Source: Celeribacter sp. PS-C1 (lineage in GTDB: Bacteria; Pseudomonadota; Alphaproteobacteria; Rhodobacterales; Rhodobacteraceae). Taken from it: a DNA stretch of 64,000 nt. Below the pieces are notes generated by a model, which was not told where the DNA came from, did not search any database, and saw nothing but the letters and a program-made list of their open reading frames with translations. The stretch lies in assembly GCF_019429625.1 (NCBI RefSeq), contig NZ_JAHXRW010000004.1, forward strand, positions 310,001 to 374,000, given 5' to 3'. Each line of letters starts with the position of its first letter. Position 1 is the stretch's first letter. Both the position numbers and the translations under genes were made by a program. Of the stretch, positions 36,545-45,366 are shown piece by piece.

Positions 36545-36633
36545 AGCGCGCCTCCCCGTCTCATCAACGCAACAGCGCCGAAAGCCACAAGATCAATGGC
36601 GCGCATTTGTGCACGGGTCAGCAATTCTGCCAT
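36541..36633 (-). pseudogene. Decayed second copy of the nnr 5' end
   Basis: A 30-codon ORF from the ATG at 36633, reading MAELLTRAQMRAID then ALMRRGGAL, parallels the nnr N terminus (MSEILTSAQMRAIE ... LMERAG). Between the similar blocks there are small deletions. The stop codon overlaps the nnr start (ATGA), so translation may still be coupled. It is best explained as a partial duplication that has decayed, or a scar of the exchange that produced the mosaic gene. Confidence 0.6.
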
Positions 36634-36784
36634 AAAAAACCTCATAAGTTTTCAAATCGCCCTTTTTGAATCCACATCGCACAAATAATATGCAGAGCAA
36701 CGCGAATCCTGTGGGCGTTTCACTTGCCCTCAGGTTAGTCGATTGTGGCCGGATAAGAGAAATGGTCTCACAGTCAGCAAATGA

Positions 36785-37144
<360 letters not shown>

Positions 37145-37231
37145 GGGAGGCGCATGGCGCGAAACCCTGTGGCAATCCGGGATCGCGCCTTTCGCCAAAA
37201 CGCAATACTCAACCAAAGGACAAGGTCAAAA

Positions 37232-38638
37232 ATGAGCATCCAAGACGTTCTCAAGACCATGAAGGACGAAGACGTCCAATATGTAGACGTGCGGTTCACC
37301 GATCCGCGCGGCAAACTTCAGCACGTGACGCTGCGCCACACTGAAGTGGACGAAGACTTCTTTGAAGAAGGCTTTATGTTCGACGGTTCCTCCATCGCTG
37401 GCTGGAAATCGATCGAAGAATCCGACATGAAACTGATCCCGGATCCGGACTCGGTTTACATTGACCCGTTCTACGCCGAGAAAACGCTCTGCGTGCACTG
37501 CACCGTGGTTGAGCCGGACACCGGCGAATCCTACGACCGCGACCCGCGCGGCTGTGCGCAGCGCGCCGAGGCTTACCTGAAGTCCTCCGGCATCGGCGAC
37601 GCATTCTACTGCGGCCCGGAAGCTGAATTCTTCCTCTTCGACGACGTGCGTTACTCCGTCACCCCGAACAAAGTGGGCTACCAGATCGACGCCGACGGCG
37701 CTGCCTGGAACACCGACGCTGAGTTCGAAATGGGCAACCTTGCGCACCGTCCGGGCTACAAAGGCGGCTACTTCCCGGTGAACCCGTCCGACGACGGCCA
37801 GGACATCCGTGGCGAAATGCTGACCACCATGGCCAACATGGGCATGAAGGTCGACAAGCACCACCACGAAGTGGCAACGTCGCAGCACGAGCTGGGCATG
37901 ATCTTCGGTCAGCTCACCGAGCAAGCCGACAACCTGCAGAAATACAAATACGTGATCCACAACGTGGCTCTGGCCTACGGCCGTTCCGCGACCTTCATGC
38001 CGAAGCCGATCAAAGGCGACAACGGCTCGGGTATGCACGTGAACATGTCGATCTGGAAAGACGGCAAGCCGCTCTTCGCTGGCGACAAATACGCTGATCT
38101 CTCCGACGAAGCTCTGTGGTTCATCGGCGGCATCCTGAAGCACGCGAAAGCGCTGAACGCCTTCACCAACCCGTCCACGAACTCCTACAAACGTCTGATC
38201 CCGGGCTTCGAAGCTCCGGTTCTGCGTGCGTATTCCGCTCGTAACCGCTCTGGCTGCGTGCGTATTCCGTGGTCGGAATCCCCGAAAGCAAAACGCGTCG
38301 AGGCTCGCTTCCCCGACCCGTCCGCAAACCCGTATCTCTGCTTCGCAGCGCTCCTGATGGCCGGCCTCGACGGCATCAAGAACAAGATCGATCCGGGCCC
38401 CGCTTCCGACAAAGACCTCTACGATCTGCCGCCGGAAGAACTGGCCGAAATCCCGACCGTTTGCGGCTCTCTCCGTGAAGCGCTCGAAGAGCTCGAAAAA
38501 GACATGGACTTCCTCACCGCAGGCGACGTGTTCACCAAGAGCCAGATCGAAGGTTACATCGACCTCAAATGGGAAGAAGTGTACTCCTACGAGCACACCC
38601 CGCACCCGGTCGAATACGAAATGTACTACTCCTGCTAA
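37232..38638 (+). CDS. glnA: Glutamine synthetase, type I
   Basis: 468 residues, the standard GS-I length, from the ATG at 37232. It makes glutamine from glutamate, ammonium and ATP. Visible are [10 protein letters not shown], the glutamate/metal region [19 protein letters not shown], and the adenylylation tyrosine in [11 protein letters not shown]. It is activity-regulated through GlnB and adenylylation. A terminator follows. Confidence 0.98.
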   Translation: MSIQDVLKTMKDEDVQYVDVRFTDPRGKLQHVTLRHTEVDEDFFEEGFMFDGSSIAGWKSIEESDMKLIPDPDSVYIDPFYAEKTLCVHCTVVEPDTGESYDRDPRGCAQRAEAYLKSSGIGDAFYCGPEAEFFLFDDVRYSVTPNKVGYQIDADGAAWNTDAEFEMGNLAHRPGYKGGYFPVNPSDDGQDIRGEMLTTMANMGMKVDKHHHEVATSQHELGMIFGQLTEQADNLQKYKYVIHNVALAYGRSATFMPKPIKGDNGSGMHVNMSIWKDGKPLFAGDKYADLSDEALWFIGGILKHAKALNAFTNPSTNSYKRLIPGFEAPVLRAYSARNRSGCVRIPWSESPKAKRVEARFPDPSANPYLCFAALLMAGLDGIKNKIDPGPASDKDLYDLPPEELAEIPTVCGSLREALEELEKDMDFLTAGDVFTKSQIEGYIDLKWEEVYSYEHTPHPVEYEMYYSC

Positions 38639-38662
38639 GCGGCACGAGACATACAGATTTGG

Positions 38663-38690
38663 AAAGGGCTCCCTCTCGGGGGCCCTTTTC
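38663..38690 (+). terminator. Rho-independent terminator after glnA
   Basis: Stem AAAGGGC/GCCCTTT with inner CCC/GGG pairs, followed by TTTTCTTT. Confidence 0.85.
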
Positions 38691-38712
38691 TTTATCGATC
38701 AACTCTTTTGAA

Positions 38713-39582
38713 TCAATGCCGCCTGCGCAATTTCTGAACGATAAACGCCGGGTCCACCTCGCAGCGTTCCGCCCGGATTTGCGCCCAGATCAGCCCGGTG
38801 AAAATCACCGTACCGCCAAGGATATTGCCAACCAGCGCGGGCAGGATGAAACCAAAGAGGCCCTGCCCCACAGTGAGATGATCTGTGAACATAAGCAAAA
38901 CCGCCTCACAGGTCCCGGCGATCACATGCGAGAACCCGGCCAGAGAGATCAGCCAAGTGACAAGAATGATTAAAAACAGCTTGGACGATCCGGCATTGGG
39001 CATCATCCAGACCAGACAGGCGATGAGCCACCCGGCGCCGATGCCCAGAAACAACGTCTGCCAGACGCCGCCCTCCACCGCATGTTCCGAGATTGCTACC
39101 AACGCCTCGAACACCTCCGGCTCCGTGAAGCGGATGTGATAGACCGCCGCGGCGAAAAGCGCCGATCCGGCGAGATTAAAGAGCAAAACAATGCCCCAAA
39201 GCTGCATGATCCGCACAAACACCCGATGCGTCGGGCGGGTCAGAAATGGCACGACGGCGGTGATGGTGTTCTCGGTGAAAAGCTGCATTTTCCCCATGAT
39301 CACAATGACAAAGCCGATGGCATAGCCGAGGTTCTCCACCAGAGGGCGCCAATCCGTATCGGGCAGATGCGCATGAAACAGCGCCTTGCCCAGCACCGAA
39401 AACCCGAGCGCCAGCCCGGCGATCATCGCGGACATGGCCAGAGATGAATTCGGCCGTTGCAACTCTTCGGCGCCTTCGCGGCGGATCACCTCAAAGACCA
39501 GAGGAGCGGCCATGCTTGACGCCTCTTCAAGCACCTCTTCCTGATGTGCCTCGGATTGATGTTTTGGTGTTTTCTGCGACAT
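38713..39582 (-). CDS. Formate/nitrite transporter (FNT) family channel
   Basis: 289 residues from the ATG at 39582 (GGCGGA site); upstream in-frame codons to 39708 overlap the DUF1284 promoter. Six membrane helices. Landmarks are LGFSVLGKALFHAHL, GFVIVIMGKMQLFTENTITAVVPFLTRP (helix 2-3 break) and SHVIAGTCEAVLLMF, resembling the YfdC/FNT branch. The conserved His-like position is within FSHVIAG. It would move a small monovalent anion or weak acid; the substrate is not determinable. It is convergent with glnA. Confidence 0.82.
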   Translation of the reverse strand: MSQKTPKHQSEAHQEEVLEEASSMAAPLVFEVIRREGAEELQRPNSSLAMSAMIAGLALGFSVLGKALFHAHLPDTDWRPLVENLGYAIGFVIVIMGKMQLFTENTITAVVPFLTRPTHRVFVRIMQLWGIVLLFNLAGSALFAAAVYHIRFTEPEVFEALVAISEHAVEGGVWQTLFLGIGAGWLIACLVWMMPNAGSSKLFLIILVTWLISLAGFSHVIAGTCEAVLLMFTDHLTVGQGLFGFILPALVGNILGGTVIFTGLIWAQIRAERCEVDPAFIVQKLRRRH

Positions 39583-39688
39583 ATTCCGCCCGTCCTTCGA
39601 GAATGCACTCCCATCTCTTTCAACGCCGCAAGAGGCCCCGATGTTCCCATCTGTTTCCATCCCCGCGCCGCTGCGGTAAGCCCTCGCC

Positions 39689-40123
39689 ATGACCATTGCC
39701 AAAACCATCGCGCTGCGCCCTCATCATCTCTTGTGCCTGCTGACCTATGTCGGCAAAGGCTATTCTCCCGCCTTTGTTGCCGGCTATGACCGGATCGTCG
39801 CGCGACTGAGTGCGGGCGAAGAGATTGAGATCATCTCCGGCCCCGACGACATCTGCGCACCGATTGCCTGTGATCTCACCGAGCATTGCCATGGAACCTC
39901 GGTGATCTCGCGGGACGCACGCGCCGCTCAGGATGTGGCCCAGCTCCTCGGCACAGAGATCACCCCCGGTGCGCGCCTGACCCTTACGCCAGAGATCACC
40001 GCCGCCCTACGCGCGGCATTCGCCACCGGTGAAATCCGAAGCGCCTGCCCGGGCTGCGAATGGGAAGCGCTCTGCACGGAGGTGGCCAAGGACGGCTTCC
40101 CGGGGGGGCGCTTCAGGCCCTGA
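39689..40123 (+). CDS. DUF1284 domain protein
   Basis: 144 residues. The DUF1284 start LRPHHLLCLLTYVGKGYSPAF is present, followed by YDRIVARL, GPDDICAPI, CHG and a C-terminal PGCEWEALC. Conserved cysteines and histidines suggest a metal or Fe-S site, but the family has no settled function. It is divergent from the FNT-family gene (about 106 bp between starts). Confidence 0.8.
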   Translation: MTIAKTIALRPHHLLCLLTYVGKGYSPAFVAGYDRIVARLSAGEEIEIISGPDDICAPIACDLTEHCHGTSVISRDARAAQDVAQLLGTEITPGARLTLTPEITAALRAAFATGEIRSACPGCEWEALCTEVAKDGFPGGRFRP

Positions 40124-40268
40124 CATGGCCCCAGTGGCTCGAGCCTTATTCGCGCGCACAAGCGAACATGAAAAGAGGCCTTAGCGCTTTATTTTTCCCG
40201 ATCTCGCCCAAATCCTGCCACGGCGTCTCGCTAATCTGATCCCGCAGAGATCATAGAATGAGGCCCCG

Positions 40269-40793
40269 ATGTTTGGATTGTCGCGAGAGTTGCACCCACT
40301 CGACAGCCGCCACCCGAACAACCGCAAGATCGACCGCGCCATCAAAGAACGGCGCGAAGGGTTTCGCACGGCAGAAAAAGGCCATGCGACACGGCATTTC
40401 TTTTTGCCGCCCAAAGCAGACACGGCCCGCACCCGTCTGGCAGAATTGAAATCCAAGCCGCATCTCACTCACAGCCAAGAGCGCGAGTTTACAAGCCTTG
40501 AGGCCCGCCTCTACGCACTGGATCGTCATCAGACCGAGAAAGACACGCTCAGACGCTTTCCCATGCCCCTGCGTTTGATTTTCGGCACGCCGATCCGTGC
40601 CTATGCGATGATGCGTGGCCAATGGTCAGTGCGTGGCCGCAAAACCCGTGACACATGGACCATCTGGCATCTACTGGCGATCGGCGCAGTCCTGATCCCG
40701 ATGATCCTTACCGAGGGCGGCCTTGTCCCGGCGATCGAGGCGCTGATTGACGAACTCAGGATCGGCAGCACCTCGCTGACCACAAAACCATGA
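40269..40793 (+). CDS. Hypothetical protein with a C-terminal membrane helix
   Basis: 174 residues. A basic, helical N-terminal part (about 1-100) with a heptad-like stretch (RTRLAELKSKPHLTHSQ...) is followed by one membrane helix (about 134-152) and a short tail. No family recognised. The stop overlaps the next ORF by 4 nt (ATGA), so the two are co-translated. Confidence 0.55.
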   Translation: MFGLSRELHPLDSRHPNNRKIDRAIKERREGFRTAEKGHATRHFFLPPKADTARTRLAELKSKPHLTHSQEREFTSLEARLYALDRHQTEKDTLRRFPMPLRLIFGTPIRAYAMMRGQWSVRGRKTRDTWTIWHLLAIGAVLIPMILTEGGLVPAIEALIDELRIGSTSLTTKP

Positions 40794-40972
40794 ATGATAA
40801 ACCTAACCCCAGCCGCTTTGCCCGTTTCATTGACGGCGTCTACAGCATGGGCTTCTGGTTTCGCTTCAGCGGGTTCTTCATCTTTCTCGGTTTGCTTGTG
40901 GTTCAGGACGACCTGCGTCACGCCCTCTTCGGCCTCCTGCGGGACGGCATCGTCAATCTGATGGGACGTTAG
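40790..40972 (+). CDS. Small hypothetical membrane protein
   Basis: 60 residues. Begins at an ATG overlapping the stop of the preceding gene. A hydrophobic helix (about 20-40; FRFSGFFIFLGLLVV) spans the membrane. No family recognised. It overlaps the oppositely oriented DUF6314-like gene by 4 nt at its 3' end. Confidence 0.55.
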   Translation: MNDKPNPSRFARFIDGVYSMGFWFRFSGFFIFLGLLVVQDDLRHALFGLLRDGIVNLMGR

Positions 40973-41400
40973 GCCTCGCGCCAATAGCGCGTTTGAAACC
41001 GGTAATCCTTGCGCGGACCTGTGACGCGCCAACTGGCCGACCAGTTGGGCCAATCGCCGAACTCATAGCGCACCTGATAGCTGTCTGGATCGCAGGCGTG
41101 ATCGGCCTCAGGCGTGGCCGCATTCGGATCGAAGCTATGGAAAAACCGCCCATCGTCGAAAAACACCGCGATCTCTTCCGCGGGGGCCACGGCCGCCTGC
41201 CAAAGATACCGCCGCTCTGCTTGCAAGGGCTTATCCCGCCCCGGCAGATGCAAAAGCCCGCGCTCTTCCTGCCAGAACCCGCCTTGATCGTGGGACACAA
41301 ATTCGCAAGTGCCCGTCAACTCGAAGCACGCATCAGCGCGAAAATCCTCGATCTCTCGCGCCATGGACCAAAGCCCGGCAAAGTCTTGCAATCGGATCAT
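40969..41400 (-). CDS. DUF6314-like protein
   Basis: 143 residues from the ATG at 41400 (GGAGG nearby). Core features are LQDFAGLWSMAREIED at the start, WQEERGLLH, FFDDGRFFHSF, HACDPDSYQVRYEF and a terminal RVTGPRKDYRFQTRY. This matches my memory of DUF6314, a small lipocalin-like family in Rhodobacteraceae; the number is from memory. Function unknown. Soluble, no signal peptide. Confidence 0.65.
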   Translation of the reverse strand: MIRLQDFAGLWSMAREIEDFRADACFELTGTCEFVSHDQGGFWQEERGLLHLPGRDKPLQAERRYLWQAAVAPAEEIAVFFDDGRFFHSFDPNAATPEADHACDPDSYQVRYEFGDWPNWSASWRVTGPRKDYRFQTRYWREA

Positions 41401-41599
41401 CCCACCCTCCTCACGGCGCTGGCCAAACGGCACGCCCGCAATCTGTGGCGTTTTTCTCAGGATCATCGCGCTCTGACCAGCGTTTTCTCATCCGCTGCGC
41501 CATTGGCTTTTGCCCCTACTATGTATGCGTCAGACTTGCGCGCCGCGCCCCATCCCCGTAAGAGAGCCGCGACGCGTTTGAAACCTGAAAGGCCTGCCG

Positions 41600-42904
41600 A
41601 TGATCCCCCGTTATGCCCGCAAAGAGATGGTCGACATCTGGGAACCCGCCACCAAGTTCAAAATCTGGTATGAGATTGAGGCCCACGCCTGTGACGCCCA
41701 AGCGAAACTTGGCGTGATCCCGCAGGAAAACGCGGACGCCGTGTGGAAAGCCAAAGATGTCGAATTCGACGTTGCCCGCATCGACGAAATCGAAGCCGTC
41801 ACCAAACATGACGTTATCGCCTTTCTGACGCACTTGGCCGAACACGTTGGCTCCGAAGAAGCCCGTTTCGTGCACCAAGGCATGACCTCCTCTGACGTCT
41901 TGGATACCTGCCTCAACGTTCAACTCGTGCGCGCCGCCGACATCCTCCTCGAGGGCGTCGACAAGGTTCTGGCCGCGCTGAAAAAACGCGCCCTTGAGCA
42001 TAAGATGACCGTTCGCGTTGGCCGCTCCCACGGCATCCACGCCGAGCCGACCACCATGGGTCTGACCTTTGCGCGCTTCTACGCCGAGATGGATCGCAAC
42101 AAGAACCGTCTCGAAAAAGCCAAATGGGAGATTGCCACCGGCGCGATTTCCGGCGCTGTCGGCACCTTCGCCAACATCGACCCGGCCGTCGAAGAGCATG
42201 TTTGCGAACAGATGGGCCTGCGCCCGGAGCCGATCTCCACGCAAGTCATCCCGCGTGACCGCCACGCCATGTTCTTTGCCACTTTGGGCGTGATTGCGTC
42301 GTCGATCGAGAACATCGCGATTGAAATCCGCCACATGCAGCGCACCGAAGTGTTGGAAGGCGCTGAGTTTTTCTCCATGGGCCAAAAAGGCTCCTCGGCG
42401 ATGCCGCATAAGAAGAACCCGGTTCTGACCGAGAACCTCACGGGTCTTGCCCGTCTCGTGCGCATGACCGTGGTACCCGCGATGGAAAACGTCGCCCTGT
42501 GGCACGAGCGCGATATTTCGCACTCTTCTGTGGAGCGCGGCATTGGTCCGGACGCCACTGTGACCCTCGATTTTGCGCTCAACCGCCTCGCCGGTGTGGT
42601 CGACAAAATGATCATCTACCCGGAGAACATGTTGGCCAACATGAACAAATTCCCGGGCCTCGTGATGTCCCAGCGCGTGCTTCTGGCGCTCACCCAAGCC
42701 GGTGTGTCGCGCGAAGACGCCTATTCTATGGTGCAGCGCAACGCGTTGAAAGTCTGGGAAGATCGCGTCGATTTCCGCGAACAACTTCTGGCCGACGAAG
42801 ACGTGGTCAAGGCGTTGGGCGTTGACGGCATCAATGCGAAATTCGACATGGATTATCACACCAAACATGTCGACACGATCTTTAAGCGGGTGTTTGGCGA
42901 ATAA
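41600..42904 (+). CDS. purB: Adenylosuccinate lyase
   Basis: 434 residues. It cleaves SAICAR and adenylosuccinate in purine synthesis. The fumarase/lyase signature SSAMPHKKNP is clear (GQKGSSAMPHKKNPVLTEN), with the catalytic region HQGMTSSDVLDT and the His in VGRSHGIHAEPTT. The normal length and start codon with an adequate upstream AAAGGCC. A hairpin lies between it and the next small gene. Confidence 0.97.
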   Translation: MIPRYARKEMVDIWEPATKFKIWYEIEAHACDAQAKLGVIPQENADAVWKAKDVEFDVARIDEIEAVTKHDVIAFLTHLAEHVGSEEARFVHQGMTSSDVLDTCLNVQLVRAADILLEGVDKVLAALKKRALEHKMTVRVGRSHGIHAEPTTMGLTFARFYAEMDRNKNRLEKAKWEIATGAISGAVGTFANIDPAVEEHVCEQMGLRPEPISTQVIPRDRHAMFFATLGVIASSIENIAIEIRHMQRTEVLEGAEFFSMGQKGSSAMPHKKNPVLTENLTGLARLVRMTVVPAMENVALWHERDISHSSVERGIGPDATVTLDFALNRLAGVVDKMIIYPENMLANMNKFPGLVMSQRVLLALTQAGVSREDAYSMVQRNALKVWEDRVDFREQLLADEDVVKALGVDGINAKFDMDYHTKHVDTIFKRVFGE

Positions 42905-42950
42905 ACGCGCTGTTCAAACCCCTGAGAAAATCACTGATTCTGTGATACAG

Positions 42951-42984
42951 TCTCCCGAAGGTCACCATGCTTTCGGGAGATTTT
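42951..42984 (+). promoter_or_regulatory. Hairpin occluding the RBS of the 52-residue peptide gene (or purB terminator)
   Basis: Perfect 9-bp arms TCTCCCGAA (42951-42959) and TTCGGGAGA (42972-42980), 12-nt loop, followed by TTTTC. The right arm contains the GGGAG ribosome binding site of the ORF at 42986. It could act as a terminator for purB, as an RNA switch gating the small gene, or both. Confidence 0.6.
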
Positions 42985-42985
42985 C

Positions 42986-43144
42986 ATGTTGAAACGCGCC
43001 CTTCTCGTCACTGTCCTGCTCGCCCCCTTTTCCCTCGCCGCTCAGGATGCCAGCTGCTCACACGAACAAAAACTCGCCTCCTGCGCGGATGGCTACACCT
43101 GGGACAAGGAAACCGGCACCTGCGTTGAACAGGTCATGGGCTAA
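42986..43144 (+). CDS. Small secreted Cys-containing protein
   Basis: 52 residues. A signal peptide of about 19 residues (MLKRALLVTVLLAPFSLAAQ) precedes a mature peptide of roughly 33 residues with three cysteines: ASCSHEQKLASCADGYTWDK and GTCVEQ. The spacing recalls tiny chitin-binding-like or disulfide-rich peptides, and similar ORFs next to purB are familiar from roseobacters (from memory). A GGGAG site 7 nt upstream supports the start. The GGGAG lies inside a perfect hairpin. Three cysteines cannot all pair internally, so a dimer or a mixed disulfide is possible. Confidence 0.7.
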   Translation: MLKRALLVTVLLAPFSLAAQDASCSHEQKLASCADGYTWDKETGTCVEQVMG

Positions 43145-43261
43145 GCGCCACCGTCCCGAACGATTTTTGGCAAGTTTCTCACCGCTGGTCACTTTGCGTT
43201 AAGGCTCATCCTCCATGGTGATTCCAACAAAGTGAATCGCTAAAATGGCTGTGAGGCGCGC

Positions 43262-43342
43262 GTGGAAGGATTGCCACAAATATCCGATGACATGGGGGCC
43301 CTGCCCGATCTGGGCGGGCTGGAAAACATGGGGGGGGGGTAA
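43262..43342 (+). other. 26-codon leader frame ending in the poly-G tract (probable true start of fliG)
   Basis: A GTG at 43262 with a GAGG site 5 nt upstream opens a protein-like frame, MEGLPQISDDMGALPDLGG and then LENM, that stops (TAA at 43340) immediately after ten Gs. Losing one G would join it in frame to the FliG reading frame. Confidence 0.55.
43330..43339. repeat. Homopolymeric G tract (10 G) at the 5' end of fliG
   Basis: Ten consecutive G residues. Such tracts slip during replication and during sequencing. Nine Gs would put the GTG at 43262 in frame with fliG; ten do not. Confidence 0.85.
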
Positions 43343-43376
43343 TGAAAGCTTCGACCTACCACCTCCCGTTTCTCGC

Positions 43377-44375
43377 ATGCCCGCCCGCCTGTCGAAAAAG
43401 GCCAAAGCAGCGATCATCGTCAAACTTCTCGCGTCTCAAGAGGTCAAACTGCCGCTGGCCACATTTCCCGAAGAGATGCAGGTCGAGCTGGCCCATCAGC
43501 TGACCGATCTACGCTATATCGACAAGACCACGCTAACTTCAGTGGTCGAGGAATTTCTCGGAGAACTCGAAGCTATCGGACTTAGTTTTCCCGGCGGTCT
43601 TGAGGGGGCCCTCAACGTGCTCCATGGCACGATCTCTGCGACGATCGCCTCGAAACTGCGCTCCAATGCGGGCTTCTCGCTTACCGGCGACCCGTGGCAA
43701 CGCATTTCAGATGTCGACATTCCCCGACTGTTGCCCATCCTTCAGGAAGAAAGCGTCGAGGTGGGCGCCGTGCTATTGTCGAAACTCAAAGTATCCAAAG
43801 CCGCGCAGCTCATGTCCATGCTCCCCGGTGAACGCGCGCGGCGTGTGGCCTATGCAATTTCTCTGACCTCCTCCGTCTCGCCCGAGGTGGTGCAGCGCAT
43901 CGGCCTTTCGCTGGCCGCGCAACTCGACGCGCAACCGTCTCAGGCCTTCGCCGACGAGCCGCCAGAGCGCGTCGGCGCGATCCTCAATTTCTCTTCGTCG
44001 AGCACTCGTGACGGTGTGCTTGAGGGGCTCGACGAAACCGACAAGGCCTTCGCCGAGCAGGTCCGTAAGAACATCTTCACCTATGCCAACATTGCCACCC
44101 GCATCGACCCGCGGGACATCTCAAAAGTCGTGCGAGGTGTCGAGCAGGATCAACTGATCAAAGCGCTCGCGGGCGCCACCGGCGAAGCTGCCGCCTCCAC
44201 CGATTTTATCCTCTCCAATATGTCCAAACGCATGGCGGACGGGCTGCGCGAAGAGATGGAGAATCTTGGCAAGGTGAAGGACAGCGATACAGAAGAGGCG
44301 ATGAACGCAGTCGTCAGCGCGATCCGCGATTTGGAAGCCACCGGCGAGATCTTCCTTTTGACCGGCGACGACTGA
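43377..44375 (+). CDS. fliG: Flagellar motor switch protein FliG
   Basis: 332 residues if started at the ATG at 43377; the likely native start is 43262 in another frame, separated by the ten-G tract. The middle and C-terminal FliG domains are recognisable: RRVAYAISLTSS, AFAEQVRKNIFTYANIATRIDPRDI with the EHPQ-like and torque-helix regions, and LSNMSKRMADGLREEMENLGKV. FliG transmits torque between stator and MS ring. It stands alone here, with no other flagellar gene in the window. No good ribosome binding site precedes 43377. Confidence 0.8.
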   Translation: MPARLSKKAKAAIIVKLLASQEVKLPLATFPEEMQVELAHQLTDLRYIDKTTLTSVVEEFLGELEAIGLSFPGGLEGALNVLHGTISATIASKLRSNAGFSLTGDPWQRISDVDIPRLLPILQEESVEVGAVLLSKLKVSKAAQLMSMLPGERARRVAYAISLTSSVSPEVVQRIGLSLAAQLDAQPSQAFADEPPERVGAILNFSSSSTRDGVLEGLDETDKAFAEQVRKNIFTYANIATRIDPRDISKVVRGVEQDQLIKALAGATGEAAASTDFILSNMSKRMADGLREEMENLGKVKDSDTEEAMNAVVSAIRDLEATGEIFLLTGDD

Positions 44376-44460
44376 GACTGCGCCTCCTCCGCCCTATCGC
44401 GGATCGCTCTCGTGTTTGATCCGCTGGACAAAAGGCGGCGCCGCTCCTAGCGTCACCCCT

Positions 44461-45366
44461 ATGAATTGGTTTTCCCGCCTCCCCGCGCACTCGCGCGGCG
44501 TCATCTATTTGCTAATCTCCGTCACGGCTTTTGCTGTGATGGATATGACCGCCAAACTTTTGGGGGAGCGCGTGAGCCTGTCCCAAGTGCTTTGGGCGCG
44601 CTATGCCGGGCAGCTCCTGGTGTTGGTTCTGATCTTCGCACCGCGCTTGAGTCGCGCGCTGCGCACAGACCACCCTTGGCTTCAAATGCTGCGCGCCATC
44701 ATGCTCCTCGGCGCGACCGCGTTCTTCTTTGGCGCGCTTCAACATCTTGGGTTGGCTGAGGTGATCGCGATCGCCGAATTGCAGCCGATGCTGATCACCT
44801 TGGGGGCAGCACTGTTTCTGAAAGAAAAAGTCGGCCCGCGCCGGGGCTTGGGCGTCGCCTTTGGTCTGCTCGGTGCCCTCATCATCATCCGCCCCGGCTC
44901 TGATGTGTTCACCCCAGCTTCCTTGATGCCCTTGGCCGCGGCGGCCTGCGTCGCGACCTATGCCCTCGCAACTCGGCACATCGGCCTCAAAGAAAGTCCG
45001 ATCACCGGCCTGCTCTACTCCGCGCTCTTTTGCACTGCGTTGATGAGTATAATCGTGCCCTTCACCTGGGTGCGCCCGGACGCCATCTCAGTGGGGCTGA
45101 TGCTGGCCATCGGTTGTCTCGGCACTCTCGCGCAATTGACCTTGATCCGCGCCTATTCCGTCACCGAGGCCTCCGCCATCGCCCCCGTTTCACACCTCGG
45201 CCTCCTCGTCGCCGTCGCTCTGGGCTATGTCGTCTTCGACAGTTTGCCGGATCTCTGGACCGTTCTGGGTGGCCTTGTGATCGTGGCCGCCGCGCTCTAT
45301 GTCTGGCACCGAGAACGCAAGACCGGCACAGCTGTCACCGTGCCCGAAGAGATGGGTCAGCCATGA
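44461..45366 (+). CDS. DMT-superfamily (EamA) transporter
   Basis: 301 residues from the ATG at 44461. Ten hydrophobic helices arranged as two EamA repeats (about 12-145 and 150-290); the first has AEVIAIAELQPMLITLGAALFLKE, the second SVTEASAIAPVSHLGLL. Substrate unknown; exporters of metabolites are common in this family. The stop overlaps the lpxL start by 4 nt (ATGA), so the two are translationally coupled. Confidence 0.85.
   Translation: MNWFSRLPAHSRGVIYLLISVTAFAVMDMTAKLLGERVSLSQVLWARYAGQLLVLVLIFAPRLSRALRTDHPWLQMLRAIMLLGATAFFFGALQHLGLAEVIAIAELQPMLITLGAALFLKEKVGPRRGLGVAFGLLGALIIIRPGSDVFTPASLMPLAAAACVATYALATRHIGLKESPITGLLYSALFCTALMSIIVPFTWVRPDAISVGLMLAIGCLGTLAQLTLIRAYSVTEASAIAPVSHLGLLVAVALGYVVFDSLPDLWTVLGGLVIVAAALYVWHRERKTGTAVTVPEEMGQP

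Noticed and set aside
43245-43376. FliG start at ATG 43245 in the same frame
   Set aside because: The added 44 residues are Trp/Cys/Pro-rich and unlike FliG; the neighbouring frame from 43262 is more protein-like.
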